Assembly: GCF_016583565.1 (NCBI RefSeq)
Contig: NZ_NRRF01000037.1
Location: 1 to 47,029, forward strand
Source: Thiocystis violacea
Lineage (GTDB): Bacteria > Pseudomonadota > Gammaproteobacteria > Chromatiales > Chromatiaceae
DNA: 47,029 nucleotides
Reading direction: 5' to 3'
Each line of letters opens with the position of its first letter. Positions within the stretch are counted from its first letter, which is position 1. Made by a program: the position numbers and the translations under genes. Under the pieces are notes generated by a model. It was not told the DNA's origin. It saw nothing but the letters and a program-made list of their open reading frames with translations, and made no database searches. Shown here in pieces: positions 23,937 through 34,711 of the stretch.

Positions 23937-24022
23937 ACGGACGACAGTGTCCTGTCGTAGCAGATCGGATAGCCTTTGGTCTCGGTATGAACCCGGCGCG
24001 GACGTGAGCGAGGTATTGCACG

Positions 24023-26305
24023 ATGCTTGAGCGATTCTATGGATTCAGCGGTGAACCTTTCCGGTTGACGCCGGACTACTCTGCCTGCTTCGCCCACAAG
24101 AACTTCTCCAGAGCGCGGGACTACATCATCTATTCGCTCATGCGCCGTGAAGGCTTCGCCTTGATTACTGGTGAGCCGGGAACGGGCAAGACGGCCCTGC
24201 TCAATGATGTTCGCACGCATCTAGTAGATGCCGATGTCGATGTTGGAGTGCTCGTCCATCCACAATTGGATGGCTTAGACTTGCTCATCATGATCGCTAG
24301 CGCCTTCGGGCTAGCTTCGAAGGCATCCAGCAAGTCGATGGCCTTGCAGGAGCTGACCCAGTACTGGAACGAGCGTCTGGATATGGCCCATCACGCCGTG
24401 TTGTTCGTCGACGAAGCGCAAAATCTATCCCCAGACGCACTTGAAGACTTAAGGCTATTGACGAATCTGGAGCGGGGAGGCAAGCAACTGCTTCAAGTCC
24501 TGCTAGTCGGGCAGGAATCCCTGCGTGACATGATTCGGTCGCCGCAGATGCGCCAGGTCCATCAAAGGATCGTGGCGTCCTGGCGGTTACGACCCCTTGC
24601 GCCGCAGGAGACGATTGGGTATGTCCGTCATCGATTGGAGACCGTTGGGTGGAATGGCGATCCAGCTCTTGCCCCCGGCGTCTGTCGCGAAATCCATGAG
24701 TATAGCCAAGGAATTCCGCGCCTGATCAATCTGATCTGTAGCCGTCTCTTGTTGCACGGCTGCATCGGCGAGCGGCATCGGCTGGAGGCGGCGGACGCCG
24801 AGCTGATCGCGCGAGAGCTGCTTGAGGAGGGCTTGGGACCGCCGGTAATGGCGATTCACAGCAGTGATGATGGCGAGCCAGACTCGATGTTGGTTGATCT
24901 GATGCCGGAAGAGGATAGCTGGCATCGCCGGGAAGAGGAGAGAGTTCTAGCTGGACAGGGAGCCGCGACGGAGGTGGATGAGGTCGTAAGATGGGATTTG
25001 CTCGATCAGGGACTGTATGTTGCCTCAGGAAAAGCTCAGAAAGACCTGAGCGAAGCGGGAAGACGGCGCCGAGGAGCACAGGCAACGCCGCAATCGTCCA
25101 TGGCACAAACTGCGATGGCCTTGAATTCCACGGCCCCCGAGCAATCCCTGATTAAAGGGGCTGCCAACGAGCTGCCAGCAGAGCATGGCGGCACAGGCGA
25201 GCATGATCTTTTCGAAGTTAGCGCGCCAGAGCCTCCTGCTAAAACCGAATCTGCGCCGTTTTCGGATGAGCTGGCCAATCGCAATCCCCGGAAATTGCTC
25301 GGCGAGGGATTGTGGAAATTCGTCGCAGCGGGCTTCGTAGCAGGACTCGCAATCTTGGAGCTCACTATAGCGCTCCACGCACTCCCCGACAGCTTGTCGG
25401 CGTCGCCGCCAGAACCGGTCGACCAGCGCTCTGCGGACATGCCTAGGAGCGCTGAGGAGATGCCGCAGGCCAGTCGACCGAGTGGGAGTCATGCGCCCGA
25501 GGAGCAAGGCGGCCAATCCACACGCGTGGCAAAGCCAGACGACCTGGCCGTCATGGGGGTCGACGATGCGATAGCGCCAGCGGGTATCGCGCCGATCACG
25601 GCTGCGGCGGTATCGTCCGCCACTACGGCTGGTCAGTCGGAGCCACTAATTCCAGAAGCGCCGCGTCCGCTCTCGCCTGGCATCGAGGCTCTTACCCCGG
25701 GCTCCCCGGATATACCCAAGAGCACCGAGGAGACGTCGCAGGCCAGTATGCGATCGAGTGGGAGTCATGCGCCCGAGGAGCAAGGCGGCCAATCCACACG
25801 CGTGGCAAAGCCAGACGACCTACCCGTCATGGGGGTCGAGGGTGCGATAGCGCCAGCGGGTTTCGCGCCGATCAAGGCCGCGGTGGCATCGTTCGCCACC
25901 CCAACTGGTCAGCCGGAGTCAATGCTTTCAGAAGCGCCAAGTCCACTTTCGCCCGTTCTCGAGGCGCGTGTGCTGTTCGGATTCGACAGCGTGCACATTG
26001 GCCGGCGATTCATGCCGGAGCTTGAAAAGATCGTGACGGTGCTACGAGCGTCTGAGGATCACTCGGCCGAGATTATTGGCTTTGCAGACCACTACGGTGA
26101 TCCCGCCTACAACCTCGACCTATCCCGGAGACGGGCGGAGTCCGTCGCCGATTATCTGGTGGGGCAGCATGTGTCCAAGGATCGTTTACTTGTCGAAGGT
26201 CGCGGTCCGCAGAATCTGGCACTTCGTCACGACGGCCCAGTGCCACTGGCGTCCCAACAACGGGCGGTGCACATTCGTGTTCTCAGGTCGGCTCCGCACG
26301 ATTAA
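24023..26305 (+). CDS. ExeA/GspA-like AAA ATPase fused to a C-terminal OmpA-like domain
   Basis: The 760-residue protein starts like ExeA (MLERFYGFSGEPFRLTPD), with Walker A GEPGTGKT (residues 50-57), Walker B VLFVDEAQNL (about 126-135) and the ExeA C-terminal part SQGIPRLINLICSRLLLHG. After a polar linker comes one membrane span (about 433-453), a duplicated Pro/Ala/Glu-rich segment (two ~91-residue units, 472-650), and finally an OmpA-like domain (about 648-757) with LFGFDSV, the GFADHYGDPAYN block, LSRRRAESV and a VEGRG ending. The layout predicts a cytoplasmic ATPase tethered through one span and a long periplasmic stalk to peptidoglycan. ExeA works with ExeB to place the type II secretin through the wall; no such partner is encoded nearby. 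Codon use looks less GC-biased than in neighbours. Start ATG 24023 matches ExeA. Confidence 0.85.
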   Translation: MLERFYGFSGEPFRLTPDYSACFAHKNFSRARDYIIYSLMRREGFALITGEPGTGKTALLNDVRTHLVDADVDVGVLVHPQLDGLDLLIMIASAFGLASKASSKSMALQELTQYWNERLDMAHHAVLFVDEAQNLSPDALEDLRLLTNLERGGKQLLQVLLVGQESLRDMIRSPQMRQVHQRIVASWRLRPLAPQETIGYVRHRLETVGWNGDPALAPGVCREIHEYSQGIPRLINLICSRLLLHGCIGERHRLEAADAELIARELLEEGLGPPVMAIHSSDDGEPDSMLVDLMPEEDSWHRREEERVLAGQGAATEVDEVVRWDLLDQGLYVASGKAQKDLSEAGRRRRGAQATPQSSMAQTAMALNSTAPEQSLIKGAANELPAEHGGTGEHDLFEVSAPEPPAKTESAPFSDELANRNPRKLLGEGLWKFVAAGFVAGLAILELTIALHALPDSLSASPPEPVDQRSADMPRSAEEMPQASRPSGSHAPEEQGGQSTRVAKPDDLAVMGVDDAIAPAGIAPITAAAVSSATTAGQSEPLIPEAPRPLSPGIEALTPGSPDIPKSTEETSQASMRSSGSHAPEEQGGQSTRVAKPDDLPVMGVEGAIAPAGFAPIKAAVASFATPTGQPESMLSEAPSPLSPVLEARVLFGFDSVHIGRRFMPELEKIVTVLRASEDHSAEIIGFADHYGDPAYNLDLSRRRAESVADYLVGQHVSKDRLLVEGRGPQNLALRHDGPVPLASQQRAVHIRVLRSAPHD
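25436..25966 (+). repeat. Two in-frame ~275-bp direct repeats inside the ATPase-OmpA gene
   Basis: Copy 1 (25436-25708) and copy 2 (25709-25966) encode near-identical segments containing GSHAPEEQGGQSTRVAKPDD followed by MGV..AIAPAG.APIKAA-type sequence. A 67-bp block beginning at 25479 is repeated exactly at 25755, an offset of 276 bp. The units differ more at their ends, so one duplication followed by divergence, or partial gene conversion of the core, would explain them. They lengthen the stalk between membrane span and OmpA domain. Confidence 0.92.
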
Positions 26306-26901
26306 GCCGGCGTCTGGACCTTACCCAGAGCGGGATGCGATACCTTGTAGTGTTGGTCAGAAGCGTCTGCCAAGTGTGCACTCGGCAGCCCCCTCCCCAA
26401 GTCAGAGATCGACTTGGAACGCCTGCGTGCGCAAGCGCCCACGCGCAAGATCATCATGTTCTGGGATGGCGCGCGCCGGCGCAAACTGGCAGGTCTTGGT
26501 GTGGCAATGGATCGGGTTCCTGCCGCGCCGCGCACCGCGAAGTATCGGCGTAGTGAACCCGTTGGCACTCCCGACGAGGTATTTCCCTTAGACTCGCCCG
26601 AGCCGCATCTGCTGGGCCGCCGTCAAGCCAGGCGTCCGCGAGACGGCGGCACGAGAACCTGACGTCATGGTTGCGCCTTTGGGTGGGGCTGGCTTTCGGC
26701 GCATAGGACGCTTGGTCAGGGGCGGGGATGGGCGATGGACAATCCTGCCAGGTGCCGAACCCGTTCGCCCTCAGCCGTGTTGATCCACTCCACCCAGCGC
26801 CCCGGCTCGCTAGGCCAGCGTTCGCCGGAGTGCGGGCTGTCAGGTTACGGATTCGAAATTCAACGCGAAGTAAGAGACGTCGGCGTCAGGAAGGGAAGGT
26901 C
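26306..26901. other. Non-coding stretch between ATPase-OmpA and chemoreceptor genes
   Basis: In these 596 bp I recognise no gene. An open frame from a TTG at 26414 (82 codons, with RKIIMFWDGARRRKLAG) has no known motif and no ribosome site. The ribosome site of the chemoreceptor (GGAAGG) is at the right end. No terminator with a T-run is seen after 26305. Confidence 0.4.
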
Positions 26902-28575
26902 ATGAAGAAGATGCGTTTGAGCGTACAGTTGTTGGGCAGTTTTCTATCCATCGCGGCGATCGTCCTGGTTGTGGGTGCCTTCGGGATCAAGGGTGAGCTG
27001 GACATGCGCAAGCACCTGATCTCCATCAGTCAGGCGTCCGTGCCAACCATCATCGCGCTCAACCGGCTGAACTATGAGCGGGTGCAGATTCGGGGGCAGA
27101 CCTATGAGGTGAAGGGGCTCGCCACCTGGACGCCGGAGGTCGGTGAGCAGGTCGCTCAGGTCGTGCGGCAGCGGGCGGCTTCCTGGTCGAACGTCGAATC
27201 CGCGCTCGACAGTTATCAGCACCTGCCGCGCACCCCGGACGAGGAGGCGCTCTATACGGCGTTCAAGAGCGACTACGATGCCTGGCGGTCGGACTATGCC
27301 AAGGTCGATCAGTTGACGCAGAAGTTGAGCGAGGCGGCGGACCCGGTCGCTTACGCCGCTTTGCACGCGGATTACGCCCGGAGCGTCGACGAGATCTTCT
27401 TGGTCTCGGATCGCGTCGGGGTGCTGATCGAGTCTATGGTCGCGGTCAAGAATGACGCGGTGCAGATCGAATTGACCGAGGCGGTTGGCGAAAGCGAGCT
27501 CATGGTCAAGCTCTATAGCGCGGGGATTGCCTTGGGGCTGGCCTTGGCGGCGTTCCTCGGCATCATGATCACACGCGGAACCCTGCGGGAGCTGGGCGGG
27601 GAGCCAGCGGATGCGGTGTCCCTCGTGAACCGCTTGGCGGAGGGCGATCTCACCACCGCGATCAACTTGCGTCAGGGTGATAGCACCAGCCTGCTGGCGG
27701 CCATCGCCCGGATGGTGGAGAGCATCAAGCGCGTGCTCCAGGAGGTCTCCAGCGCCAGCGCGCAAGTGGCCGCGGCCGCCGTGCAACTGGCGGCCACGAG
27801 CGAGCAGACGCGCGAGCAGGTGCGGGTGGGGCAATCCGAGACGGATCAGGTCGCGACGGCCATGAACGAGATGACGGCGACCGTGGAAGAGGTGGCGCGC
27901 CACGCCGCCGACGCCGCCCGCGCGGCGCAGGACACGGATAAGGAGACCGAGGCCGGTGGGCAGGTCGTGACCCAGACGATCACCGCGATCGACTTGTTGG
28001 CTCAGGAGGTGGAGTCCGCAAGCCAGGTCATCGCCAAGCTTTCGGTCGACAGCGGGGAGATCGGGGCCGTTCTCGACGTGATTCGTGGTGTGGCCGAGCA
28101 GACCAATCTCCTGGCCCTCAACGCCGCCATCGAGGCGGCCCGCGCGGGCGAGCAAGGCCGCGGCTTTGCGGTGGTCGCGGCAGAGGTGCGCACTCTGGCC
28201 AGTCGGACTCAATCCTCGATTCAAGACATCCAGGAAAAGATCGAGCGCGTCCAAAACGGCTCTGCTGGTGCCGTTCAGGTGATGGAGAAGGGGCAGGCGA
28301 TGGCGCGTGAGAGTGTCGTTCAGGCGCAGCGCGCTGGTGAGTCGCTGCAGGCCATCAGCGCCGCCATCACCAGTATCAACGACATGAACCGCCAGATCGC
28401 CAGCGCCGCCGAAGAGCAGACGGCCGTCGCGGAGGAGATCAATCGAAATATCCACACGATCTCCCAGACGGTTGACCAAACCTCGGCGGGTTCGACGCAG
28501 ATTGCGACCGCCAGCGAACAGCTTGCGGGGCTGGCGTCCTTGCTGCAGGAACGGGTTGGACAGTTCCGCATCTGA
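26902..28575 (+). CDS. Methyl-accepting chemotaxis protein
   Basis: The 557-residue receptor has a first membrane span at about 10-28, a helical periplasmic domain of about 170 residues (four-helix-bundle type), a second span at about 205-225 ([18 protein letters not shown]), a HAMP region containing [17 protein letters not shown], and a long cytoplasmic coiled coil. Its tip carries the highly conserved hairpin [35 protein letters not shown] sequence that contacts CheA and CheW. It senses an unknown ligand and controls flagellar motors; no che genes are nearby. The ATG at 26902 follows a GGAAGG ribosome site; the frame is open upstream but that extension does not resemble a receptor. The C-terminus ends soon after the signalling domain and lacks a CheR-binding pentapeptide. 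Confidence 0.95.
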   Translation: MKKMRLSVQLLGSFLSIAAIVLVVGAFGIKGELDMRKHLISISQASVPTIIALNRLNYERVQIRGQTYEVKGLATWTPEVGEQVAQVVRQRAASWSNVESALDSYQHLPRTPDEEALYTAFKSDYDAWRSDYAKVDQLTQKLSEAADPVAYAALHADYARSVDEIFLVSDRVGVLIESMVAVKNDAVQIELTEAVGESELMVKLYSAGIALGLALAAFLGIMITRGTLRELGGEPADAVSLVNRLAEGDLTTAINLRQGDSTSLLAAIARMVESIKRVLQEVSSASAQVAAAAVQLAATSEQTREQVRVGQSETDQVATAMNEMTATVEEVARHAADAARAAQDTDKETEAGGQVVTQTITAIDLLAQEVESASQVIAKLSVDSGEIGAVLDVIRGVAEQTNLLALNAAIEAARAGEQGRGFAVVAAEVRTLASRTQSSIQDIQEKIERVQNGSAGAVQVMEKGQAMARESVVQAQRAGESLQAISAAITSINDMNRQIASAAEEQTAVAEEINRNIHTISQTVDQTSAGSTQIATASEQLAGLASLLQERVGQFRI

Positions 28576-28810
28576 GCAGGCCGCGGCGCAGGCGTCCCCG
28601 GCAGCGCGATCCGGCGCAGGGGGAGCGAGGCGCGCATTGTCGAATTGGGGTTTCGAGTTGGGGCGCGGTTGAGACGGAGGTGGCGGGATCGGCGGCGCGC
28701 TGAGGCCGGTCCGCGCGTCGATTCAGGTCGGAGAATCTGCGCTTGTGTCTGCGCGATGCCAATCAGGAATGATAGCATAGGCAAATTTGGCGACCGAGAG
28801 AGCGCAGCAC

Positions 28811-30067
<1,257 letters not shown>

Positions 30068-30070
30068 GGC

Positions 30071-30108
30071 GCAAAAGAAAGCGGCGGAACCGCTGGGGTT
30101 CTGCCGCT
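30071..30108 (-). terminator. Hairpin terminator between icd and cspA
   Basis: A 12-bp stem (30080-30091 with 30097-30108, one G-T pair) encloses a 5-base loop. Read on the minus strand the stem is followed by TTCTTTTG, so it is a good intrinsic terminator for cspA. Read on the plus strand no T-run follows, so it would be weaker for icd. Confidence 0.75.
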
Positions 30109-30162
30109 GTGATCGCCAAGCGTCGTGCCGACGATGGCTTGCTGGCGTTGGCCGCCCCGCCC

Positions 30163-30369
30163 TCAGCTCACGCGATGCACATTGGCCGCATGCAGCCCCT
30201 TCGGGCCTTCGCTCAGTTCGAACTCGACTTTTTGTCCTTCTCTCAACGTCTTGTAACCGTCCATGTCGATCGACGAAAAGTGGACGAATACGTCCTCCTC
30301 TCGACCGTCGGGCTGCACGAACCCGTACCCCTTTGCGTTATTGAACCATTTCACGACACCGGTGATCAT
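30163..30369 (-). CDS. cspA: Cold-shock protein (CspA family)
   Basis: The 68-residue protein is a single cold-shock domain: [18 protein letters not shown] contains RNP1 (KGYGFV) and DVFVHFSSI contains RNP2 (VFVHF). It binds single-stranded RNA and DNA and melts RNA structure, either in the cold or as a growth-phase factor. It has an excellent ribosome site (AGGAGG) and a promoter candidate about 95 bp upstream, leaving a transcript leader of roughly 85-90 nt; E. coli cspA has a longer, temperature-sensing leader. Several paralogues are usual per genome, so cspA is used here as a family name. Confidence 0.95.
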   Translation of the reverse strand: MITGVVKWFNNAKGYGFVQPDGREEDVFVHFSSIDMDGYKTLREGQKVEFELSEGPKGLHAANVHRVS

Positions 30370-30465
30370 TGTCGCACTCCTCCTACTTGACGGGGCTCTT
30401 GTTGGTGGTCGTTATAGTTGCCTGGCACCGTACCTTGAATCCGGCGATCGGTACCACAACTCCGT

Positions 30466-30493
30466 AGTATAGTGAGTTGATTTCGCTGGTCAA
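30466..30493 (-). promoter_or_regulatory. Sigma-70-type promoter for cspA
   Basis: On the minus strand TTGACC (30493-30488) and TATACT (30471-30466) are separated by 16 bp, close to the sigma-70 consensus. Transcription should start near 30458, giving a leader of about 89 nt before the cspA ATG. Confidence 0.65.
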
Positions 30494-30640
30494 ACTGCCC
30501 CTTTCTGCAATCTTTGCGAAAACCGCTTTCCCGGGAGGGGCTGCACTGATCCCGCGCCGAGACAGGGTCTGCGCGCAGCGCTGGCGCTACTCGTCGGCAT
30601 CGCGTCGCACCTCGACAAATTTTGACTAGAATCCGAGATC

Positions 30641-30964
30641 ATGAGTAACGATATACCTGGTGAGGAGCGGGAATCTGGACTGACGGTTCAGGAAGCGCGT
30701 CCAAAACTCAGGCGTCCGCCCCTATTTAAAGTCCTGCTGCTCAACGATGACTACACCCCCATGGAGTTCGTCGTGCTGGTCCTGGAAGTCTTCTTCGGTA
30801 TGAACCGCGAGAAGGCCACTCAGGTCATGCTCCATGTTCACACGCGTGGTGTCGGGGTCTGTGGCGTCTTCACCAAGGATATCGCCGAGACCAAGGTCGC
30901 GCAGGTCAACGACTACGCGCGAAGCAATCAGCACCCGCTGATGTGCACCATGGAAGAGGCCTAG
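30641..30964 (+). CDS. clpS: ATP-dependent Clp protease adaptor ClpS
   Basis: The 107-residue adaptor has the typical disordered amino tail followed by [27 protein letters not shown], with the NDD and the hydrophobic pocket residues that hold the first residue of N-degron substrates, and [19 protein letters not shown], the surface that meets ClpA. It delivers proteins with destabilising N-termini to ClpAP. clpA follows after 69 bp on the same strand. No clear Shine-Dalgarno sequence precedes the ATG, while a TAGAAT hexamer lies only nine bases upstream. Confidence 0.97.
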   Translation: MSNDIPGEERESGLTVQEARPKLRRPPLFKVLLLNDDYTPMEFVVLVLEVFFGMNREKATQVMLHVHTRGVGVCGVFTKDIAETKVAQVNDYARSNQHPLMCTMEEA

Positions 30965-31033
30965 GTGATGGTGGTTGACCAAATGAGCGGCAGCATGTTA
31001 ACGGTTTCATAACCTCACCCTTGGAACAGGCCG

Positions 31034-33295
31034 ATGCTGAGCAAAGAACTCGAACTCACGCTTAACCGGGCCTTCAAAGAGGCGCGCGCCAAGCATCACG
31101 AGTACATGACGGTGGAGCACATGCTGCTCTCGCTGTTGGATAACCCGACGGCCGCCAAGGTGCTGCGTGCATGCGGGACTGACGCGGAGCGACTGCGTCG
31201 CGAGATTGCCGCCTTCATTGACGAGACCACACCAATCATCCCGAGCAACGAGGAGCGCGACACCCAGCCGACGCTCGGCTTTCAGCGGGTGCTGCAGCGC
31301 GCGGTCTTTCACGTCCAGTCAGCGGGCAAGAAGGAGGTGACCGGCGCCAATGTGCTGGTGGCCTTGTTCAGCGAGCAGGACTCTCAGGCGGTTTACCTGC
31401 TCAATCAGCAGGATGTGACCCGGTTGGACGTCGTCAACTACATCTCCCATGGCATCTCCAAGGTGCCCGGCGAGAGTCAGGAGGACGATGTCCCCGGCGA
31501 TGCCGAGGATGTGCGCGGTGACGAGAAGGAGGGCTCAAGTCCGCTCGAGAGCTTCGCGACCAATCTGAACGAGATGGCTCGGCAGGGCCGGATCGATCCT
31601 CTGATCGGCCGTGCCGCCGAGGTCGAGCGGACCATCCAGATTCTGTGCCGTCGGCGGAAGAACAATCCGCTGTTCGTCGGCGAGGCCGGTGTCGGCAAAA
31701 CGGCGATCGCGGAGGGTTTGGCGAAGAAGATCGTCGACGCCGAAGTGCCCGAGGTACTGAACGACGCCGTCATCTATTCCCTGGATCTCGGCGGTCTGGT
31801 CGCCGGGACGAAGTACCGGGGCGATTTCGAGAAGCGGCTGAAGTCGGTGCTGGCCCAGCTCAAGCGTCAGCCGCATGCCATCCTCTTCATCGACGAGATC
31901 CATACCATCATTGGTGCCGGCTCGGCCTCGGGCGGCGTGATGGATGCATCGAATCTCATCAAGCCAGTCCTGGCCTCTGGCGATCTTCGCTGCATCGGCT
32001 CCACGACCTATCAGGAGTATCGGGGCATCTTCGAGAAGGATCGGGCGCTGGCGAGACGGTTCCAGAAGATCGATGTCGAGGAGCCCTCGGTCGAGGAAAC
32101 CTTCGAGATCCTGAAGGGGCTCAAGTCGCGCTTCGAGGAGCATCATCAGGTCACCTATACCAACCCGGCGCTGCGCGCCGCGGCGGAACTCTCGAACCGG
32201 CATATCAACGACCGCCATCTGCCCGACAAGGCGATCGACGTCATCGACGAGGCCGGCGCCAACGTCCAGCTCAAGAGTCCGGCCAAGCGCAAGAAGCGGA
32301 TCGATGTCGCGGACGTGGAGGCGATCGTCGCCAAGATCGCGCGTATTCCGCCCAAGCGCGTCTCTGCCTCCGACATGGAGTCGCTCAAGAACCTCGATCG
32401 CGACCTCAAGATGGTTGTGTACGGTCAGGATCCCGCGATCGATGCGCTGACCTCGGCGATTCGCATGAACAGGTCCGGCCTGGGTGCCGAGGAGAAGCCA
32501 ATCGGCTCCTTCCTGTTCACGGGGCCGACCGGCGTCGGCAAGACCGAGGTCACGCGCCAGCTGGCGCGCATCCTGGGTATGGAGCTGCTGCGTTTCGATA
32601 TGTCCGAGTACATGGAGCGGCACACGGTCTCACGTCTGATCGGCGCGCCCCCTGGGTACGTCGGCTTCGACCAGGGTGGTCTGCTGACTGAAGAGATCAA
32701 CAAGCATCCGCATGCCGTCCTGCTGCTCGATGAGGTCGAGAAGGCGCATCCCGACGTCTTCAACCTGCTCCTGCAGGTTATGGATCACGGTACGCTGACG
32801 GACAATAACGGCCGCAAGGCGGACTTCCGCAATGTCGTGCTAGTCATGACGACCAATGCCGGCGCGGAGGAGACCTCCCGTCGGTCCATCGGCTTCACCG
32901 AGCAGGATCACTCCACCGATGGCATGGAGGCGCTCAAGCGCTTCTTCTCGCCCGAGTTCCGCAATCGGCTGGATGCCGTCGTTCAATTTGGCCCCTTGGG
33001 CGAGAAGACGATTCGCAGCGTGGTCAATAAGTTCGTCTTCGAGCTGGAGCAGCAGTTGGAAGAGAAAAAGGTCCATCTCACCGTTGACGAGGACGCGTGC
33101 GAGTGGCTGGCCGATACGGGCTATGATCCGAAGATGGGCGCGAGGCCCATGGCGCGGGTGATTCAGCAGAGTATCAAGAGGCCTCTGGCCAACGAGCTGC
33201 TATTCGGGGATCTCGCGACGGGCGGGTCTGTGCGAGTCTTCCTGAAGGACGGCGCCGTAGCCTTCGAGATCAATGGCGTCGAGAAGGAGCTGTGA
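31034..33295 (+). CDS. clpA: ATP-dependent Clp protease ATP-binding subunit ClpA
   Basis: The 753-residue unfoldase has a Clp N-domain with two repeats (MLSKELELTLNRAF, then LQRAVFHVQSAGKKEV), AAA module 1 with Walker A GEAGVGKT and Walker B ILFIDEIHT, AAA module 2 with Walker A GPTGVGKT and Walker B VLLLDEVEKAHPD, and the IGF loop (RRSIGFTEQ) that docks on ClpP. It unfolds substrates handed over by ClpS and feeds them to ClpP. clpP is not in the window. The ATG at 31034 gives the standard amino end. Confidence 0.98.
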   Translation: MLSKELELTLNRAFKEARAKHHEYMTVEHMLLSLLDNPTAAKVLRACGTDAERLRREIAAFIDETTPIIPSNEERDTQPTLGFQRVLQRAVFHVQSAGKKEVTGANVLVALFSEQDSQAVYLLNQQDVTRLDVVNYISHGISKVPGESQEDDVPGDAEDVRGDEKEGSSPLESFATNLNEMARQGRIDPLIGRAAEVERTIQILCRRRKNNPLFVGEAGVGKTAIAEGLAKKIVDAEVPEVLNDAVIYSLDLGGLVAGTKYRGDFEKRLKSVLAQLKRQPHAILFIDEIHTIIGAGSASGGVMDASNLIKPVLASGDLRCIGSTTYQEYRGIFEKDRALARRFQKIDVEEPSVEETFEILKGLKSRFEEHHQVTYTNPALRAAAELSNRHINDRHLPDKAIDVIDEAGANVQLKSPAKRKKRIDVADVEAIVAKIARIPPKRVSASDMESLKNLDRDLKMVVYGQDPAIDALTSAIRMNRSGLGAEEKPIGSFLFTGPTGVGKTEVTRQLARILGMELLRFDMSEYMERHTVSRLIGAPPGYVGFDQGGLLTEEINKHPHAVLLLDEVEKAHPDVFNLLLQVMDHGTLTDNNGRKADFRNVVLVMTTNAGAEETSRRSIGFTEQDHSTDGMEALKRFFSPEFRNRLDAVVQFGPLGEKTIRSVVNKFVFELEQQLEEKKVHLTVDEDACEWLADTGYDPKMGARPMARVIQQSIKRPLANELLFGDLATGGSVRVFLKDGAVAFEINGVEKEL

Positions 33296-33628
33296 GTCGA
33301 GGGAGGGCAGGTGGGCGCTTCTGACTAGGCCGGGATCCTTGCTTCGGCGTGGTTTCCGGTTCTTTGCTGGGTGCCGTCAGGCGATGACCCAGCTGGCTTC
33401 AAGGGCCGGCTGGCGCCTAGTCCGATGTCGATGATCGATCGTTCGGTTGGTGGGTATGGGCCATCATCGGGCTGAGCGACCCGATGTTCGCGATCAGCGC
33501 GTCGAAGAGTCTCTGTCAACCGGGAGGTGCGCTCGTCGACCTTTGGCGAGAGGACGACTGCCGCGCCTGATGGCTCGGCTGACGTTGGTCGGACGAATCC
33601 TGGTGGGTTCGCGAACAGCCGAGACGCC
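33296..33628. other. Non-coding stretch between convergent clpA and infA
   Basis: The 333 bp were checked on both strands for a tRNA-Ser gene, because serW sits at this place in Escherichia coli; no acceptor stem, T-loop or CCA fit. No protein gene is recognised. There is no clear hairpin plus T-run for either gene. Confidence 0.45.
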
Positions 33629-33847
33629 TTAGCGGGCGCGGTAGACGATCCGTCCCTTGGTGAGATCGTAGGGTGTGAGTTCCACGGTGACCTTGTCGCC
33701 GGTGAGGATGCGGATGTAGTGCTTGCGCATCTTGCCGGAGATGTGGGCCGTGACGGTGTGTCCGTTTTCGAGTTCCACTCGGAAAACCGTATTGGGCAGG
33801 GTCTCCATGACCGTGCCTTCCATCTGGATGACGTCGTCTTTAGACAT
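33629..33847 (-). CDS. infA: Translation initiation factor IF-1
   Basis: The 72-residue protein is IF-1 along its whole length: [19 protein letters not shown], then [27 protein letters not shown] and [12 protein letters not shown]. It is an OB-fold protein that blocks the ribosomal A site during initiation. It lies on the minus strand 99 bp downstream of bpt and has its own promoter candidate, so it can be expressed independently of the aminoacyl-transferase genes. The association of infA with aat and clpA is also found in Escherichia coli. Confidence 0.98.
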   Translation of the reverse strand: MSKDDVIQMEGTVMETLPNTVFRVELENGHTVTAHISGKMRKHYIRILTGDKVTVELTPYDLTKGRIVYRAR

Positions 33848-33893
33848 AGTTGTGAGCTTGTTGGGGTTGCAATTCAGGCTTCAAAGCTCACGA

Positions 33894-33923
33894 AGTATAC
33901 CATAGGCGGCCGATCGAGCGTCA
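33894..33923 (-). promoter_or_regulatory. Extended -10 promoter for infA
   Basis: On the minus strand TGACGC (33923-33918) and TATACT (33899-33894) are 18 bp apart, and TGG directly precedes the -10 hexamer, giving the extended -10 motif TGnTATACT. The predicted start is about 40 nt upstream of the infA ATG. Confidence 0.6.
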
Positions 33924-33946
33924 TTCCGGCCTCAAGAAATCAGCCT

Positions 33947-34711
33947 TCATGAGACACCGATGGTGATGGGCTGAGTGCGCTCGAATTGCCTCCAGCGATG
34001 GCCATCCCAGGCCTCCATCGGGCGGAAGCGGTCCTTGTAGGACATCTTTCTGCAATCCTGAATCCAGTAGCCCAGATAGAGATAGGCCAAGCCAAGCCGG
34101 CGCGTGGCTTCGACCTGTGCCAGCACCCCGAAGGTGCCTGGCGCCCGCTCCGAGATCTCGGGGTCGAAGAAGGTGTAGACCGCGGAGAGGCCTTGCTCCA
34201 GAACGTCCGTCACGGCGACCCCCACCAGCCGATCTCCCAAGCGCAGCTCGATGAATCGGGTGGCGCCACCCCAGGGCTCGACCAGGAAGCGTCGGTAGCT
34301 GTCCTCACTGGTATCATCGGCCATGCTGCCGTCGGGGTGGCGGTGCAGGAGATAGCGCCGGTACAGCTCGAAATGCGCGTGCTTGAACGCGGCTGACCCA
34401 TCGACGAGCGTCATGTCCGCGCTGTTGCGCCGCCAATTGCGCTGCTGTGAACGGTTTGGCTGGAAGGCTTCGACAGGGATGCGCACCGGCACGCACCTGG
34501 AGCAGCCGCGGCAGGCGGGTCGGTAGATGTGGGAGCCACTGCGCCGGAAGCCCTGATCGACGAGAACCTGATAGGTCGCGTTGTCGATCTTCGCCGTCGG
34601 GTCGACGAAGAGCGTGCGCGCCAGTCGATTGTCCAGGTAGGAGCAGGGATGGTCCGCTGTCATGTAGAGCGCGAGATAGCGCCCTCCGCTGCGGTCGACG
34701 GCTTGCGTCAT
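33947..34711 (-). CDS. bpt: Aspartate/glutamate leucyltransferase (Bpt)
   Basis: The 254-residue protein matches the bacterial Bpt/ATE family: [23 protein letters not shown] at the start, the Cys cluster [12 protein letters not shown] (about residues 67-78), then [12 protein letters not shown] in the middle and [20 protein letters not shown] near the end. It adds Leu from Leu-tRNA to proteins starting with Asp or Glu, making them ClpS substrates. Its ATG overlaps the stop of aat (ATGA), so both transferases are made together. The gene was formerly called ate in bacteria. Confidence 0.95.
   Translation of the reverse strand: MTQAVDRSGGRYLALYMTADHPCSYLDNRLARTLFVDPTAKIDNATYQVLVDQGFRRSGSHIYRPACRGCSRCVPVRIPVEAFQPNRSQQRNWRRNSADMTLVDGSAAFKHAHFELYRRYLLHRHPDGSMADDTSEDSYRRFLVEPWGGATRFIELRLGDRLVGVAVTDVLEQGLSAVYTFFDPEISERAPGTFGVLAQVEATRRLGLAYLYLGYWIQDCRKMSYKDRFRPMEAWDGHRWRQFERTQPITIGVS

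Noticed and set aside
26414..26662. 82-codon frame with RKIIMFWDGARRRK
   Set aside because: TTG start without ribosome site, no recognised motif, and composition similar to shadow frames.
33296..33628. tRNA-Ser gene expected between clpA and infA by analogy with Escherichia coli serW
   Set aside because: No acceptor stem, anticodon arm or T-loop fits on either strand; GGTTCG at 33604 does not sit in a tRNA-like fold.
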